Below are positions 9,932-21,350 of a stretch of 64,000 bases of DNA, one piece after another (position 1 is the stretch's first letter; each line of letters opens with the position of its first letter). This DNA is from Shinisaurus crocodilurus (Eukaryota; Chordata; Lepidosauria; Squamata; Shinisauridae), in contig JAHFWL010001250.1 in the NCBI GenBank assembly GCA_021292165.1, forward strand, positions 1 through 64,000, read 5' to 3'. The notes under the pieces were generated by a model that saw only the letters and a program-made list of their open reading frames with translations, did not search any database and was not told where the DNA came from. A program made the position numbers and the translations under genes.

Positions 9932-10624
9932 CTGCCATTCCCAAGTCTTGGCCTCTTGGGGACTCACGAGGAACTCCTCTGCCACCCTTTGGGTGCTGGT
10001 CTCCTGGTCCCACAACCTGATCCGACTCTGGAGTTCCTCAGGCAAAATAGCCAGGAACTGCTCCAGGATCAGCAGCTCCAGGATCTGCTCCTTGGTGTGT
10101 GTCTCCGGCTTCAGCCACTGGTGGCAAAGCTCCCGGAGCTGTCCATAAATCCGTCGTGGGTCCTCGACCTCCCGGTAACGGAATTGCCTGAAGTGCTGGC
10201 GCAGCGTCTCCATTCGGTTGGCTTCCCCTTGCAAGATGGCAGCCTTCACTTTCCCATAGTTCTCCCTGTCTCTATCTTCTAAATTGCTAAAGGCCTGTTT
10301 GGCTTCTCCGCTAAGTGCCGGCAGTAGCCGGGCCACCCACTCTCCTAAAGGCCACTGGCAGGCTTCGGCCACTTGCTCAAAAGACGCCAGAAAGGCCTTG
10401 GTGTCATCCCAAGGCCCACGCTTTGACAGTGGCGGGTTTCCCCATCCTGAGCAATGGCAATCCAACGCCTTCAAGAACTCTTGACATTGGCCCATCCATT
10501 GCTGTGGCAAACTGTCATTCGGCTGCTGTTTACCGTTTTGTGGTGCTGCCCGCCTCGGCAACTCCTTCAAGCATGTCCCCTTGACGTGTGGGGCCTTCCC
10601 CGCAGCTTCTAACCTCTCCTCCAT
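9932..10624 (-). CDS. Extended SCAN (ESCAN) exon, SCAN-KRAB zinc-finger gene A
   Basis: This is the first coding exon of a SCAN zinc-finger protein, 231 codons ending at CAG|GTGAGA. SCAN mediates homo- and hetero-dimerisation of nuclear zinc-finger factors. Residues 1-70 are an N-terminal leader; about 71-135 ([19 protein letters not shown] onward) match the N-terminal half of a Gmr1-type capsid; about 139-220 are SCAN proper, with [31 protein letters not shown] and PEEL. Having both halves makes this the extended SCAN form known from lizards. The start at 10624 is chosen because the paralogous exons begin at the same place (KMEE, KMEG, KMEV). An in-frame ATG at 10684 lies upstream of a plausible acceptor and is probably intronic. 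No internal stop is seen. Confidence 0.88.
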
Positions 10625-11259
10625 TTTGAATTCTGGATTTCTGCTCTCTGCTTTAGAATGAGAGATATGGAGAACCTCCTGCATTGAACTTGGGTGGGTA
10701 TTTTTTGGTCTGTGGCTGCTGACAAGTCAGTTCAAGTGGCAAACCCTACAACATTTTGCCTGGCCTTTCTCCAAGAGTATCCCCTGGTGGCACTCCTGAA
10801 TGGTAAGCAGGATTGGCCCCTGCAGGAAAGAGAAAGATACAACAGAACACCAAAGAACGTAAAGAAAGATTCAATTGTCGAGAAGAAAATGGTTAGTGGT
10901 GGGGAGAAAGCGGGGTGTAGATGAACCCTGAAATCCCGGCATTTTAAAGAATATTTTAATTAATCAATTAATTAATCTTAGAATTTACATATTATTATTT
11001 ATTACATTTTAATCTGCTGCTTCTCAGGAGCTTAGGGCAACACAGAAAAAAATTATTCTGGAGTTTCTTTTTTGTTACTGTTCCTTGACTTCTGTGATCT
11101 CTGCTGGATGCCCAATTTTTTATAGCTAATATTGTTGCTATTTTTTGTTTCTTTAGTTTGTAATATTATCATTTTTTATACACACATGCGTACACACACA
11201 GCTTTGGGGGGCATTTGACTGAAAAACAGCATTAAAAGCAACAACATTGCTTTTAATTA

Positions 11260-11510
11260 TCTAGTGTGGTGTAGTGGTTAGAGTATTGGACTGGCCCTCG
11301 GGAGATCTGGGTTCTTGTCCCCACTTGGCCATGAAGCTCACTGGGTGACTTTGGGCCAGTCACGGACTCTCAGCCTAACCTACCTCACAGGGTTGTTGTG
11401 AGGATAAAATGGAAAGAAGGAGGAGGAGAAGAAAGAGGATTATGTAAGCCACCCTGTGTTCCTTGCAGGAAAAAAGGTGGGATATAAATATAATAATAAA
11501 TAAAATAAAC
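11260..11510 (+). mobile_element. Sauria-type tRNA SINE
   Basis: Plus orientation: gtgtggtgtagtggttagag head, ggccagtcacggactctcag core, and tail gatataaatataataaataa. Confidence 0.87.
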
Positions 11511-11722
11511 ATTAATGGCACACAACAACATCATTCTCCCCCTCACCTTATCTATACAACAACCCTCTCAGGTTTGGCAGTGAGACAGTGGGCCGCTTGG
11601 CATGTTTGAACAGCCCACTGTGCTCTTTTTATATGATCAAATTATATCCATGAGTAGAACATAGATTTGGAAGGGATCCTGGACATCATCTAGTCCAATC
11701 CCCTGACTCAATGCACTACAGC

Positions 11723-12329
11723 ATGGTTTTAGAAGTTCAGGCCCAGGGGCCAAATTCTGCCCTCCTGGGGTCCCCATCTAGCCGTCTGGGATTCCCCAGA
11801 TCACCATGCCCTTGGCCCCACCCCCAACCATTTGGTGGTTTCCCTGCTTTTGTGCCACCCTTTAATTAATTAATTAATTAATTATATTTATATCCCACCG
11901 TTTTTCCCGCAAGAAACCTCAGGAGGCTTCCACAATCCTCCTCCTCCTCTCCATTTTGTTTGAACAACAACCCTGTGAGGCAGGTTAGGCTGAGAATCAT
12001 TGACTGGGCCAATGTCACCCAGCGAGCTTCATGGCCAAGTGGGGACTTGAACCTGGATCTCCCTAGTCCAATACTCCAATCACTACGCCACACTGGCTTT
12101 TCCCCCCTTCTAAAAGGTTGAAATGCCTCTCCTAAGGCTTAGTTACTAACAGCAAGAGCTGAGCTACAATACGCTGTGTGTGTGTGTGTGTGTGTGTGTG
12201 TTTGTTTGTGTGTTGTATTTTAGCCCCACCTGCTTTGCCTTTGGTCCCCCCACCACTGGAATGCAACCCCCAAGAGCTTCTCCGAAAAAAAATTTCGCCC
12301 TCGTGCTGGAAGAGGTTCAACACTCCTGC
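11723..12329. mobile_element. hAT-type element 'H1' copy split by a SINE
   Basis: Shares ggggccaaattctgccctcc, ttggtggtttccctgctttt, aatgcctctcctaaggctta and ccaccactggaatgcaaccc with the other H1 copies. Flanks ACTACAGC / ACTCCAGC match at 7 of 8. It interrupts a minus-strand CR1 tail (11650-11722 and 12338-12610). Confidence 0.75.
11865..12106 (-). mobile_element. Sauria-type tRNA SINE nested in a hAT-type element
   Basis: Minus orientation, starting at the left with a (TTAA)n-like tail and ending with cactacgccacactggctt. It splits the hAT-type element 11723-12329. Confidence 0.85.
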
Positions 12330-12610
12330 ACTCCAGCATCCCTGCTCGATGGCTGTCCAGCCTCTGCTGAAATACCTCCAGCAAAAGAGAGCCTGCCACC
12401 ACCCGAGGCAGTCAGTTCCACTGTCAAACAGCTCCTACCATTAGGAAGTTTCTCCGAAATGTTTAGCTCAAATCGGCTTCCCTGTCAATTTCCACCCATT
12501 GGTTCCAGTCCTACGCTCTGGAACAACAGAGAACAAGTCTGTTCTATCTTCTACTCAAATTCCCCCTCCAAGATGAGGAAGCTCATGCATTCAGAGCTTT
12601 CCACAAGCAA

Positions 12611-14035
12611 GCACACGCCAAACTAGGTAACTCTGACATTTGACACTCTTTGTCTGACAAGAGATGCCATTATTAGAGCCATTTGTGATCCCTGGCATAG
12701 TGGCAAATTTGTGGGTGCTTAGATGTGAGGCTGCTTCCTATCTTTTGCACTTGTTCTAATATACAGACACTTTGGAGGTATGTTTCACAAACGTTATTTA
12801 AGATAACAGGAGTAGAATTACACTTTAAGATGCAATCCTATACATGTTTAGACAGAAAAAAGGCCTGCAACTCCCAGCATGCTGGCTGGGGCATGCTGGG
12901 AGTTGTAGGCCTTTTTTCTGTCTAAACATGCATAGGATTGAACCATTAATGCATTACTTTTTTAATGTACTATATTCAGGAAATATAAAATTTTCCTTTT
13001 AAATATGTTAACTGTAAATTGCTGCAAACATTGTACCGTAATAGCTTGACATTGGAAGGGACCTATGATTCCTACCACAGATGAACGGTTGATGAAGGTT
13101 TTGGAAATAGCTCAATGAACTGACAAGATAAAGTACCGGTATATGAGAGGTCAGATTTTGGAAGACAAATGAATTTCTTTGCTAAAAGGCAGCCATTTAT
13201 TATATATTGAAATAATAATTATGAGGTGGGAAGGTTGGACACATACATATTTGGAGGATATTTATACTGGGATTTATTTATTTATAATTTTTAATTGAAT
13301 ATTCCACCTGCTTTCGAAAACCCACCAAACGAATGTATAAAAGAATGCTGTTCTTTCTCCTTTTTTTACTGCCTTTGCTCCTAAGCACTTTTAACTACAG
13401 ACTGGCACACGGCAGTTAAACCAGAGAAGTTTCCCCTTTCATTCATCATCTCCATGCCCGGAACAGATTCACATGTGAAGTGTGCGCATGTGTGTCCATG
13501 CTGTGGCTGTTGATAAAGACACAGGAGCAGTGTGGGATTTGAAAAGGTGGCAGGCATAATGTGGATTCAGGATCCAACCCCCTGACCTTCTCTGAATGCA
13601 CAGAGTGAACAGGGGAAACGCTGGAGAGAACTAGCTTCAGGCTGTAATCCTATACACCCCTCCCACAAGTAAGTCCCACTGTCCTCACCAATGTAGACAT
13701 GTATAAGATTGCATTGTGAGATATCCTCTTTGGCTTTGAATGCAAGAATCAAAGAAGTTCAGTGTTTTCATTTGTGCTGATGGAGGAGGGAGCTCCCTGT
13801 TTTCTATGCTAGGGGCTCAGTTAGAGTGTAAGCTCCTTACAGGCAGGGACCTATCTATTTTTGCCTATGTCAGTGACTCCATAAGGTGCTCTGCACACCA
13901 AAGGTGGTAAAATCATCATCATCATCATCATCATCAATAATATTGACAAAGTAAGACTAGGTTGAACATGCCTTTCAGCCGGTGGATCTTCCTCCGCCAC
14001 AAGAGAGAGCTGCCCACACATGAAGGATTAGGGGA
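12611..14035. other. Gene-free stretch upstream of gene A
   Basis: Apart from the MITE at 12826-12949 and an (ATC)n run at about 13913-13937, with a LINE-like tail before it (gtaagctccttacaggcagg), nothing is recognised. Confidence 0.5.
12826..12949. mobile_element. TTAA-site palindromic MITE
   Basis: gcaatcctatacatgtttag ... ctaaacatgcataggattg palindrome. Left flank TTAA; the right flank is diverged (ATTAA). Confidence 0.75.
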
Positions 14036-14178
14036 AACACTGACTCTCAGCCTAACTTACCTCACAGGGTTGTTGTGAGGATAAAGTGGAGAAGAGGAGG
14101 ATTATTATGTAAGCCGCCTTGGGTTCCTTGCAGGAAAAAAGGCGGGGTATAAATAAAATAAATAAATAAATAAATAGA
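14036..14178 (+). mobile_element. 5'-truncated Sauria-type SINE
   Basis: Core and 3' part only (tgactctcagcctaacttac to ATAAATAA tail). The tRNA head is missing. Confidence 0.8.
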
Positions 14179-14639
14179 TGAGAAGATATATAAGACAGAC
14201 CTGACTCCCTGCATGTCTTTCTCCTAGAAATGAAGTCCTGAACAAGCTCAAAGGTTTGTGGGGTGGGGGCTTGCTCAGACACCTCCCCAGGCAATCTCTC
14301 TCGTCTCCAGCTTCCCCCGCTGCCCTTCCACCACCCAGCCAAGGATGCCCTCTCTCTTAGCCAAATCTGCCCCTTTAAACTCACCTCTCTCTTGCAGCCA
14401 TTCAAAAGCAGGCATTTCCCCTCCCAACAAGGCAGGAAAGAGCAGCGGGGGAGAACATTACACCACTTCCAGGTCCACCTCCCTTCTCAAATTTCCCAGT
14501 TCCTCCAGGAATCCGAGTTTAAACCACCACCCCCCATCACCCATCAGAAGAGAACAAGAAAAAGAAGAACGAGGCTGCAAACCTTACCCTGGGAAGACAA
14601 ACCCCATTGAACTCAATGGGACTGACTTCCCAGGAATTG

Positions 14640-14790
14640 TACCTAAGGTGGGATCGGGCTGCAAAAGGGGGGGGGGGTCTAAGGAAGGGGCGGGGGAATG
14701 GATGGGGGCAGGGCCAAAGCGTCAGGGGAAAGGGGCGAGCGTAACACGGGCCCTCCTATTTCCGGTTCTCTTTTGAACGAGGAAGAAATC
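14640..14790 (-). promoter_or_regulatory. Candidate GC-box/ETS promoter for gene A
   Basis: About 4 kb upstream of the gene A SCAN exon lies a G-rich, CpG-containing stretch with GC boxes (aggggcggggg) and an ETS-like TTCCGG (in atttccggttctc). Such TATA-less elements are common at vertebrate zinc-finger gene promoters. Inferred from motifs only. Confidence 0.3.
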
Positions 14791-14902
14791 GCCATAGGTG
14801 GAGAGATGGAGCGGCGCAGTCTGGCTCTGTTTATAATACCCCAACTCAAGATACACGACTTGATGTAGACTCTGATCCACCAAAGCTTCTGCTTTCCTAA
14901 AA

Positions 14903-15000
14903 AGCTTTTAAGGGTGCAATTCCGCTGATGTTTAGACAGAAAAGTCCTATAACTTCCAGCAAGCCCCAGCCAGCTATGCGTGGCTGCTGTGAAAAAAGGC
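14903..15000. mobile_element. TTAA-site MITE, partial
   Basis: Left half only (tttaagggtgcaattccgct, gtttagacagaaaagtccta), joined to CR1 sequence. Confidence 0.6.
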
Positions 15001-15375
15001 AAATTCCACATTAGGCATTATTAGGAAAGGAATTGAAAATAAAACTGCCAAGGTCATACTCCCCTTATACAAATCTATGGTGCGACCGCACTTAGAATAC
15101 TGTGTACAGTTCTGGTCACCACCCCTAAAAAAGGCAATTGTAGAGTTGGAAAAAGTGCAGAGAAAGGCAACCAAAATGATCAAGAGGCTGTAGCAACTCC
15201 CCCATGAGGAAGGGTTACAGCAGCTGGGACTGTTTAGCTTAGAAAAAAGGCGAGTGAGGGGAGACATAATATGAATTCTGGATGGTGTGGAGGAAGTGGA
15301 CAGGGAGACATTTTTCTCCCCCTCTCATAATACTGGAACCCAAAGGGGTCATTGTAGAGGAAAACCACCGGAAGA
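15000..15375 (+). mobile_element. CR1 3' fragment
   Basis: C-terminal reverse transcriptase coding region with stops (tggtgcgaccgcacttagaa, gagaaaggcaaccaaaatga) running into the 3' UTR (gggagacatttttctccccc). Confidence 0.8.
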
Positions 15376-16408
15376 CTTGTATACCGAGGAGATAGGAGTG
15401 GTGTGCCACAATTGTTCCTTCTATGTCTCCTGGAAGACCTTAAGACCTAGGCCTCCTTAAGGCCCTTGAGGAGGTCTCCTGGCTTGAAGTTTGTTTTCCA
15501 AGGTCAGTTGCTGGTACAGCCTTGGAATGCAGGAGGATACCATAAGCAGTGGAGTTGGCTACTGTCCACTCACTTTGGCTTATCTTTTGGAAGATATAGC
15601 CAGGTACACACATCATCATGAACAGGTGTGATTAATTGCGGTGCTGTCCCAAACCGCAGGTAGCACCTGAGGTTCTAAGATATAAAAGACCTCATAAATC
15701 TGCCCAAGGAGAGCTTCGATGCAGACCTAGACCAGGAAGGTGCTGCAGACTGGGGTCTCCTTGTCGACCACTGGGGCTTCTGACAACTGATTTCATAGAG
15801 TTGGAAGGAGCCTGTTTTTTTGCTGCAACAGACTAATAGGGTTACCCCTCTGAGATTTATATTTACAGAAGCAGATTTGCAGCCAAGGGAAACCAACTTA
15901 GGATTTCCTACCATTGCCACCCCAAAAGCCCAAGGATCTCCTAAGTATATGTGTGTGTGCATATTATGTGTGGGGATCCCAGTGAAAACCACTCAAAAAT
16001 ACCAATGCTTTACAGCAGCGTTTCCCAACCTGGTGCTTTCCAAAAAGTAAAAAAGAAGAAAATTAAGTATTGGCTATGGGAATAGCCACTGGAAGGGGTT
16101 GGATCCTGCACCCTGAAGAAAAAAGCTTAGGGAATAATGGTAGAGATCCCACACTCCTGAAAATATAAAATCCAGTTGCTTGCTTCCCCCCCACCCCTTT
16201 TTAAAGAGGGATCTAGCAGTTTCTTTTTCCCAGTAACACTTGGGAAGGGCCCAGGTGTAAGCTGAAACCATCACAGTACCTGGTAGAGCCTCATTTGAAT
16301 GTCTGTAGCCCCCTCCCATTTTCCATCTTAATACCATGACCAAATGTAGACTCCCTTGGCTTGAATACAAGCCATTTCCCCCACCCCATCTTTCTCTTTT
16401 GCTTTGAC
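15376..16408. other. Gene-free stretch between genes A and B
   Basis: No exon or defined repeat was recognised. Short open frames here have no known motif. Confidence 0.45.
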
Positions 16409-16812
16409 TAGGGCTGGAGTCCTGAATCTCTGGGAGGCCACCTGCCCCACTACCCTGCTGTCCATGGGCACTTGCTGAAATAAAGGCACAGGGGCCCTCA
16501 TGATCTCTGTTGCATCTGTTCCCCCTGGAAGCGCTGGCTTTTTGCCCACATATGCTTTCCCTCCTGCTGCCCCCCCCCCCTTGAATCTTTCTGCCTGAGG
16601 CTTTTTTCTGAAGTCAAATGCCCTCCTCTCCCATTCATACATCCCTTTTTACAAATAGGGGTGTCCTTAGGAGACAGGGTCCTTGAAAGACAAAGACACA
16701 CACAAACAAAGACTTTAGAGCATATGTAAATTAGCATATGCTAATTTGTGCATTTTTTTTTGTCTTCTGGGCCTGACCCCCAGATCTTTTTGGTACCTAG
16801 CACCACCCATTG
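16409..16812. repeat. Unclassified ~420-bp repeat, copy 1
   Basis: Matches 31419-31852 along its length (ctgctgtccatgggcacttg, gctggctttttgcccacat, ttaggagacagggtcctt, ttagagcatatgtaaa, gtacctagcacc). Confidence 0.7.
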
Positions 16813-17065
16813 CCTGATGGAGAGATCTGAAGAATATGAAAGCCTGCACAGTATTTTGTGACCTTTGGGTTGGCCTAATAAAAGTATTAACAGTAATTTG
16901 GATTGTAATCATTTTCCTTTTAGCCGTCATGAACATCACCTTTGCTTTTTAATAGGTAGAAGAGGAAATCTCAGCAGGTGTAGCATGTCATGCAACGATT
17001 TTCACCTTTAAGAGTGCAAAAATCCTGTCCTCTTTTTTATGTACACACACACACACACACACACA

Positions 17066-17215
17066 CACGCTGAAGCTAAGCAGTTATGAGCTGGGTCAGT
17101 GCTTGGCTGGGTGACTGCCTGGGCTGCCCACATCTGTTCTCCTTCATTGAGCAGGGGGTTGGACTCGATGGCCATATAGGCCCCTTTCAACTCGCTATTC
17201 TGATTCCTCCTCTGC
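17066..17215 (+). mobile_element. 5S-rRNA-derived SINE, second copy
   Basis: The same layout, more diverged: gctgaagctaagcagttatg, cttggctgggtgactgcctg, then the gagcagggggttggactcga tail. Preceded by a (CA)n run. Confidence 0.65.
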
Positions 17216-17447
17216 TTGCACAGATATTGGTCACATCTACTGGATTTCCTGGGAATCATAGTTCATAGCACCAAGAACCACCTTCACAGGGTGGTAAGAA
17301 ACTCAGTTTGAAAAGAGAAACAAAACAGCTTTGCTTTGTTTCCATTTACTCTTCTCCTTTCCTTACATGCAGAGGCATCTCCCCCCCCCCCCCCCCCCGT
17401 AAGAGCTTGTCTAATGGATCTTACAAAAGGTTTATCTCATTCAACAT

Positions 17448-18239
17448 TCAGTTTCCAGTAGTGGCCAGCTGGATCATGCCCACAAGGGGTGCTTTGAAAG
17501 CCATAGCTAACTGCAGTACAGCCTGGCGATACTTGGAGGGCACAATTAATTGCCTCTTTCGTGACTGGAGACCAAGTTCCGTTTTTGGGCTAAACTCCCT
17601 GTAAAGGGCCCCCGCTTCCCACAAGAACCTCTCCGACAGGTCTACTGCCCCACATGCTTGGCCGGCCCGATCCCGGCATTCTTGGAGGGACGGGTCATGC
17701 CTCTGTTCTTCCTGGAAAGCCTTTTGAGTCCCAAAATCTCGGGCCATTGGGGCAAACCCCCCTTGGCCATCCTCCTTAACCGGAGCCGGGGGGAGGCGGC
17801 AACGAACATTTGACTGCCGGTGCCGCTTTAGCGTGACTGGGTTTGAGAGTCGGAGAACTGGGAGGCTGCGGGGCGGGGTTTGTCTGGCCTGACGTGTCAC
17901 TACCCCCACCTTGACCTGGGCAGCCCGGAACGCTATGTCGTTCCCAATAATGATCCCCCACTCTTGCTTCCCATGCACTATGACATCCACCTCCCCTTCC
18001 CATCCCCTGTACTTGACCCAAACCCGGGCGAGGGGTACAGCTATGTTGGGAGAGTTATAAGGTTTTATGGCGCAGGTGCGCCCTTTTAGCATCTGGCTCT
18101 TCTTTACCTTACTCCGAGGTAAAGCAGTAATGTCCGCCCCGGTGTCCCTATACCCCACATGGGAAACATTGTTCACAGAGATGGACTCACAGAATTTGTT
18201 CTGGCTCCAACGCAGTTGCTCCTGAGATGCAATTTTCAT
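17448..18239 (-). pseudogene. pol: Protease and integrase-like N-terminus of the Gmr1-like element
   Basis: This is an open stretch of 263 codons. Near residue 33 is the aspartic protease active site DTGAD, followed by a hydrophobic flap-like region and IIIGND, the second conserved protease block. About 200 residues on, LIVPSKYRQAVLQLA resembles the start of the integrase zinc-binding region, although the histidines expected just after are replaced (a methionine stands in one position). No reverse transcriptase lies between. The frame ends near the element's breakpoint at about 17450. Confidence 0.7.
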
Positions 18240-18272
18240 CAGAGATGCTTGTGAGATGGCCCCAAGGGAATG

Positions 18273-19573
18273 CTATCCTCCGCTTAACAGGGGCTGTGCC
18301 ACATCCTCTGTTTCTTCCTCCAGGGATGAGACCGACTGCTGGTCCTCCTCCTGTTCCTCCGGCTGCCGGGTCTCGGGAGCGAGCACCCTTCCCACTTTGC
18401 CCGGGTTTGTTTTGGGGTTGTGGTTCTTCGCGAGGAGTTTGGGGCAACTTCTCTTGAGGTGACCCAATTCTTTACAATAAAAACAGCCACTGGTGCTGGT
18501 GTTGGGGCTCTCCTTGGGCTTACTTGGGGCTCCCTCCCGAGGTCTGGGGTTGCCCTTCTCTGCGCCCCCTCTGGCCCTGTTCCGACTGGGATTGCCCCCC
18601 TTGCCTCCCTTGGGCTGCCGATACAGCCCCATCTGATCTGCCAGTTTGCCCATTTCCCGACAGTTTGGGGGATCCCGGTCTCGCACAGCTGTGGCCAAAT
18701 CCTCTGGAATAGTGGCACAGAACTGTTCCTGGATCAGGAGCTCCCGTACCTCTGCCAAGGTGGTCCTCCCGGTAGCCCCGATCCACGCATCCCAAACCTG
18801 CCCCAGATGCGCCATCCAGGAGGCATACGTGTCCCCTGGGGAGGGCTGCTCGTAACGAAATTTACGGCGACAGTGTTCGGCTGTGAGGGCAAAACGCTCC
18901 CTCACAGCTTCCTTGAATGCAGCATAGTCCAAGGGGGCAGTTTGGGTATGAATGCCTAAGAGATCGGCCAGCTCCCCGCTGACCTGTGTCCGCAAGGCGG
19001 ACATCCTTAAATTGTCTGGCACCCTTTGTTCCTGGCAGGCGGCTTCAAACAGTGTGAAAAAGATCAACACATCCTGCCCAGGTTTGTAGGTGGGAAATTG
19101 TTTCCTGTCCCATTTGGGGGTCGGAGTGCTCCCGCTCTGGGGTGCAGTGGATCCCCCCCTCCGGTGCCCGCGGTCAGCCTCGCTAATTCCAGCTGCATCT
19201 GTAGCGCCGCTTGCTGATGCTTGATCATCTCCTGCTGATGTCGCATCACCTCCCTGGTCTGTTGCCAATTCAGGTTGGGGAAGAGAGCATCCAAATCTTC
19301 CCCTCCTATGGCTCCACCAGCAACCCCTCCGTCGAGGTCCTCCTCCAACCCGGGGTCTATCCTGTCGCCTCTCCTGAGGCTGCTTGTTAAGCTGGGGCGG
19401 CCCCACTGTTTGGGTCCCTGCCCCGCCAGCAAGGATGAGGGGGCTCCCTCCCCCTCTTGGTGTTTAGTCTTCGGCCGCACAGTCCACTCCATTGTGGAGA
19501 CCTGGCTCCCCTCTCTTCTTGGGGTCTCTGGACTGCTCCCTAGCTCTAGTTGTTCCTGGCTAAGGCTATTCAT
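18273..19573 (-). pseudogene. gag: Gag of the Gmr1-like retrotransposon (frameshifted)
   Basis: The structural polyprotein starts at ATG 19573 (MNSLSQEQLELGSSPETPRR) with a glutamine-rich predicted coiled coil (MRHQQEMIKHQQAALQMQL). The frame is then lost near 19130-19170; the rest is open in another frame from 19406 to 18273. That part has a capsid with FFTLFEAACQEQRVPDNLRM, FRYEQPSPGDTYASWM and LLIQEQFCATIPEDL, the last aligning with [20 protein letters not shown] basic linker follows, then a CCHC nucleic-acid-binding knuckle, CFYCKELGHLKRSC. The resemblance to the neighbouring SCAN exons extends over both capsid halves. Gag would form cytoplasmic particles in a live element; here the frameshift prevents it. 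Confidence 0.85.
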
Positions 19574-19677
19574 TTTGCTTTTTCCTGACTACTTCCCAGC
19601 AATCCGCTAGCCTGCCCTAGACCCTGTTAGTTCCGTCCGTTAACTATAGTTTCCAATTGTCCCGTCGTCTGCCACCA

Positions 19678-20444
19678 CGTGAAGGATCAGCACCTGGATC
19701 CTTTGCGTGAGTTCGGCGCTTAACGGGTTAACCAGTGCAGCGTTACAGCCCGTACAAGCGAAAGAAACTACCTAAGAGGTTTCTCACAAACAAAAGGAAA
19801 CTCAGCCTTTGAACTGCCAAATAAGGCTTTTATTTATTTACACAGGATATGGAGCGGAACTAACAGCTTTCTAGGAAATACTACGTCAATAAGACCTGAC
19901 GTGACCTTTAAGTTTATCAATGACAGGCTCCCAGGCTAGCGCATTTGGATTAGTCAGTTACCTTAGATCAGAGACGTCACGCTAGTCTGTTTCAGCCTAA
20001 CTCCGGGTCTGTTCGATCTGGGGAAGGAAACAGCTTACTCCAGCCACTGCTGGAGGGTGGTTCGTACTCAAAAGTACCCTGGGTTCCCAACAACCAACAA
20101 AAGGAGGGGAGAGGGGTTTTCTACCTCTGTGTTTCCCGCTCTCCCGCCCCTTAGGTCAGGTGGGGCTATTGCCTGCCCCTTCGTGTCAGGTGGGCTTATT
20201 TCTGCCTGGGAAGAAGGTGACGTATTGGATACTTTACAGCTCTTTGAGACTGCCCTGTTAGGTTGATGGTCTTGATGGTCCTTTCCTGGGTTTTGTGGAT
20301 TACAAGCGAGATCCTCCATTGCTGAAATGCCAGTCTGTCTGGCTGCTTCCCTGTAACCCAATCTCCCCTTCTCGCCCCCCTCCCCTGGAAGACGGAGACT
20401 GGTGTGTGTGTGTACATGTATACTCGTGTCAGGCTTTCTCCACA
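19678..20444 (-). repeat. 5' LTR of the Gmr1-like element
   Basis: On the minus strand it begins TGTGGAGAAAGCC. It matches the solo LTR at 34505-35283 over its full length, including the conserved cctgggttcccaacaac and ggatcctttgcgtgagttcgg blocks. The outer end on the internal side reads CG instead of CA, a one-base change from the solo copy. AATAAA-like polyadenylation sequence occurs on the minus strand near 19835. Confidence 0.85.
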
Positions 20445-20581
20445 ATATTCAGAAGTGTGCTGGTACTGAAGATGGATTATCATGGCTGGTAGCTGTTGAT
20501 AGATCTATCTTCCAGAAATCCCCCTTTAATGCTGTCTCGGTTGGTGGGCATCACCAAATCTTGTGGAAACAAATGCCTTAA

Positions 20582-20893
20582 GTCAGGGCTGCAGAAGCTT
20601 TGGCCTAGGGGCCAAATCCAGCCCTAGGTCAGAGGTTCAACCAGGTGACCATGCCCCCTTTCCCCCAACCAATCATTTGGTAGCTTCCTGGTTTTTGTAG
20701 TTTTCTTCCCCATTCTAAAAGATTGTAATGTCTCTCTTAAGGCTTAGTTATTGGCAGGGAGAGCTTTAAGTGTAAATATGCTGCTATTTTGGCCCCACCC
20801 ATTTTGGCTTCAGCCATGCCCACCACTGGAACCCAGCCCTGAGAACATCTCCAAAATGGAATTTAGCCCTCAGGATTCTGCACCCCTAATGCA
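20582..20893. mobile_element. H1 element copy
   Basis: Begins cagggctgcagaagctttgg, ends attctgcacccctaatg; contains atgtctctcttaaggcttag and cccaccactggaacccagcc. Confidence 0.7.
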
Positions 20894-21254
20894 AGGTAGT
20901 TGTGTGAATTACCGTAGTTACTTTCGTTGGTTTGTCCTGAATCTACCACCCATCCATTTCAACCGGTGATACTGAGGTCGTGTTGTGGGTAAGAGAAAAT
21001 CACTCTCTATCCCAGAAGTGAGGAACCTGTGGATCTCCAGATTTTGTTGGACTACGATTCCCATCATCCCTGAGCCTTGGCCAGGCTGACTGGGGCTGAT
21101 GGGGGCTGGAGTCCAACAATGGGGGTTTCTCATCCCTGCTCTATCCACTTTCTCCTCACCATTCCAAATTTTATAAATCTCTTATTGTCTTTCCAATTAG
21201 CCTTTAAAAGAAGAAGAAAAGTTCCAAACACTTTAACCATTCTTCACAGGGGAG

Positions 21255-21350
21255 GCACTCCAACTTCCTAATAATTGTAATTGCCCTTTTCTGTACTTCT
21301 TCCACCTTTACGGTATCTTTTTTCAGATAGGGTAACTAGAACTGTACATT
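21255..21350 (-). repeat. CR1 fragment
   Basis: Short minus fragment (ttgcccttttctgtacttct, gggtaactagaactgtacat). Confidence 0.55.

Larger units (their letters stand above)
11650..12610 (-). mobile_element. CR1 3' UTR split by the H1 element
   Basis: Left piece 11650-11722 (tttggaagggatcctggaca) and right piece 12338-12610 (gaggcagtcagttccactgt, tgtttagctcaaatcggctt) are continuous once 11723-12337 is removed. Confidence 0.7.
17450..20444 (-). mobile_element. Gmr1-like Ty3/gypsy retrotransposon, truncated
   Basis: On the minus strand the order is LTR (20444-19678), leader, gag, protease, integrase-like sequence; it then breaks off near 17450. No second LTR, reverse transcriptase or RNase H is present. 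Protease leads straight into integrase-like sequence, which fits the unusual pol order (integrase before reverse transcriptase) of Gmr1-like elements. Directly after the LTR comes TGGTGGCAGACGACGGG, placed like a primer-binding site; I could not assign its tRNA. Gag is frameshifted, so the element is dead. Confidence 0.85.

Noticed and set aside
13913..13937. A CRISPR-like or regulatory repeat array
   Set aside because: A plain ATC microsatellite; no spacer structure anywhere in the window.
14258..14776. A 172-codon plus-strand frame
   Set aside because: Proline/serine-rich composition from GC-rich sequence near a candidate promoter; no motif or homologous pattern.
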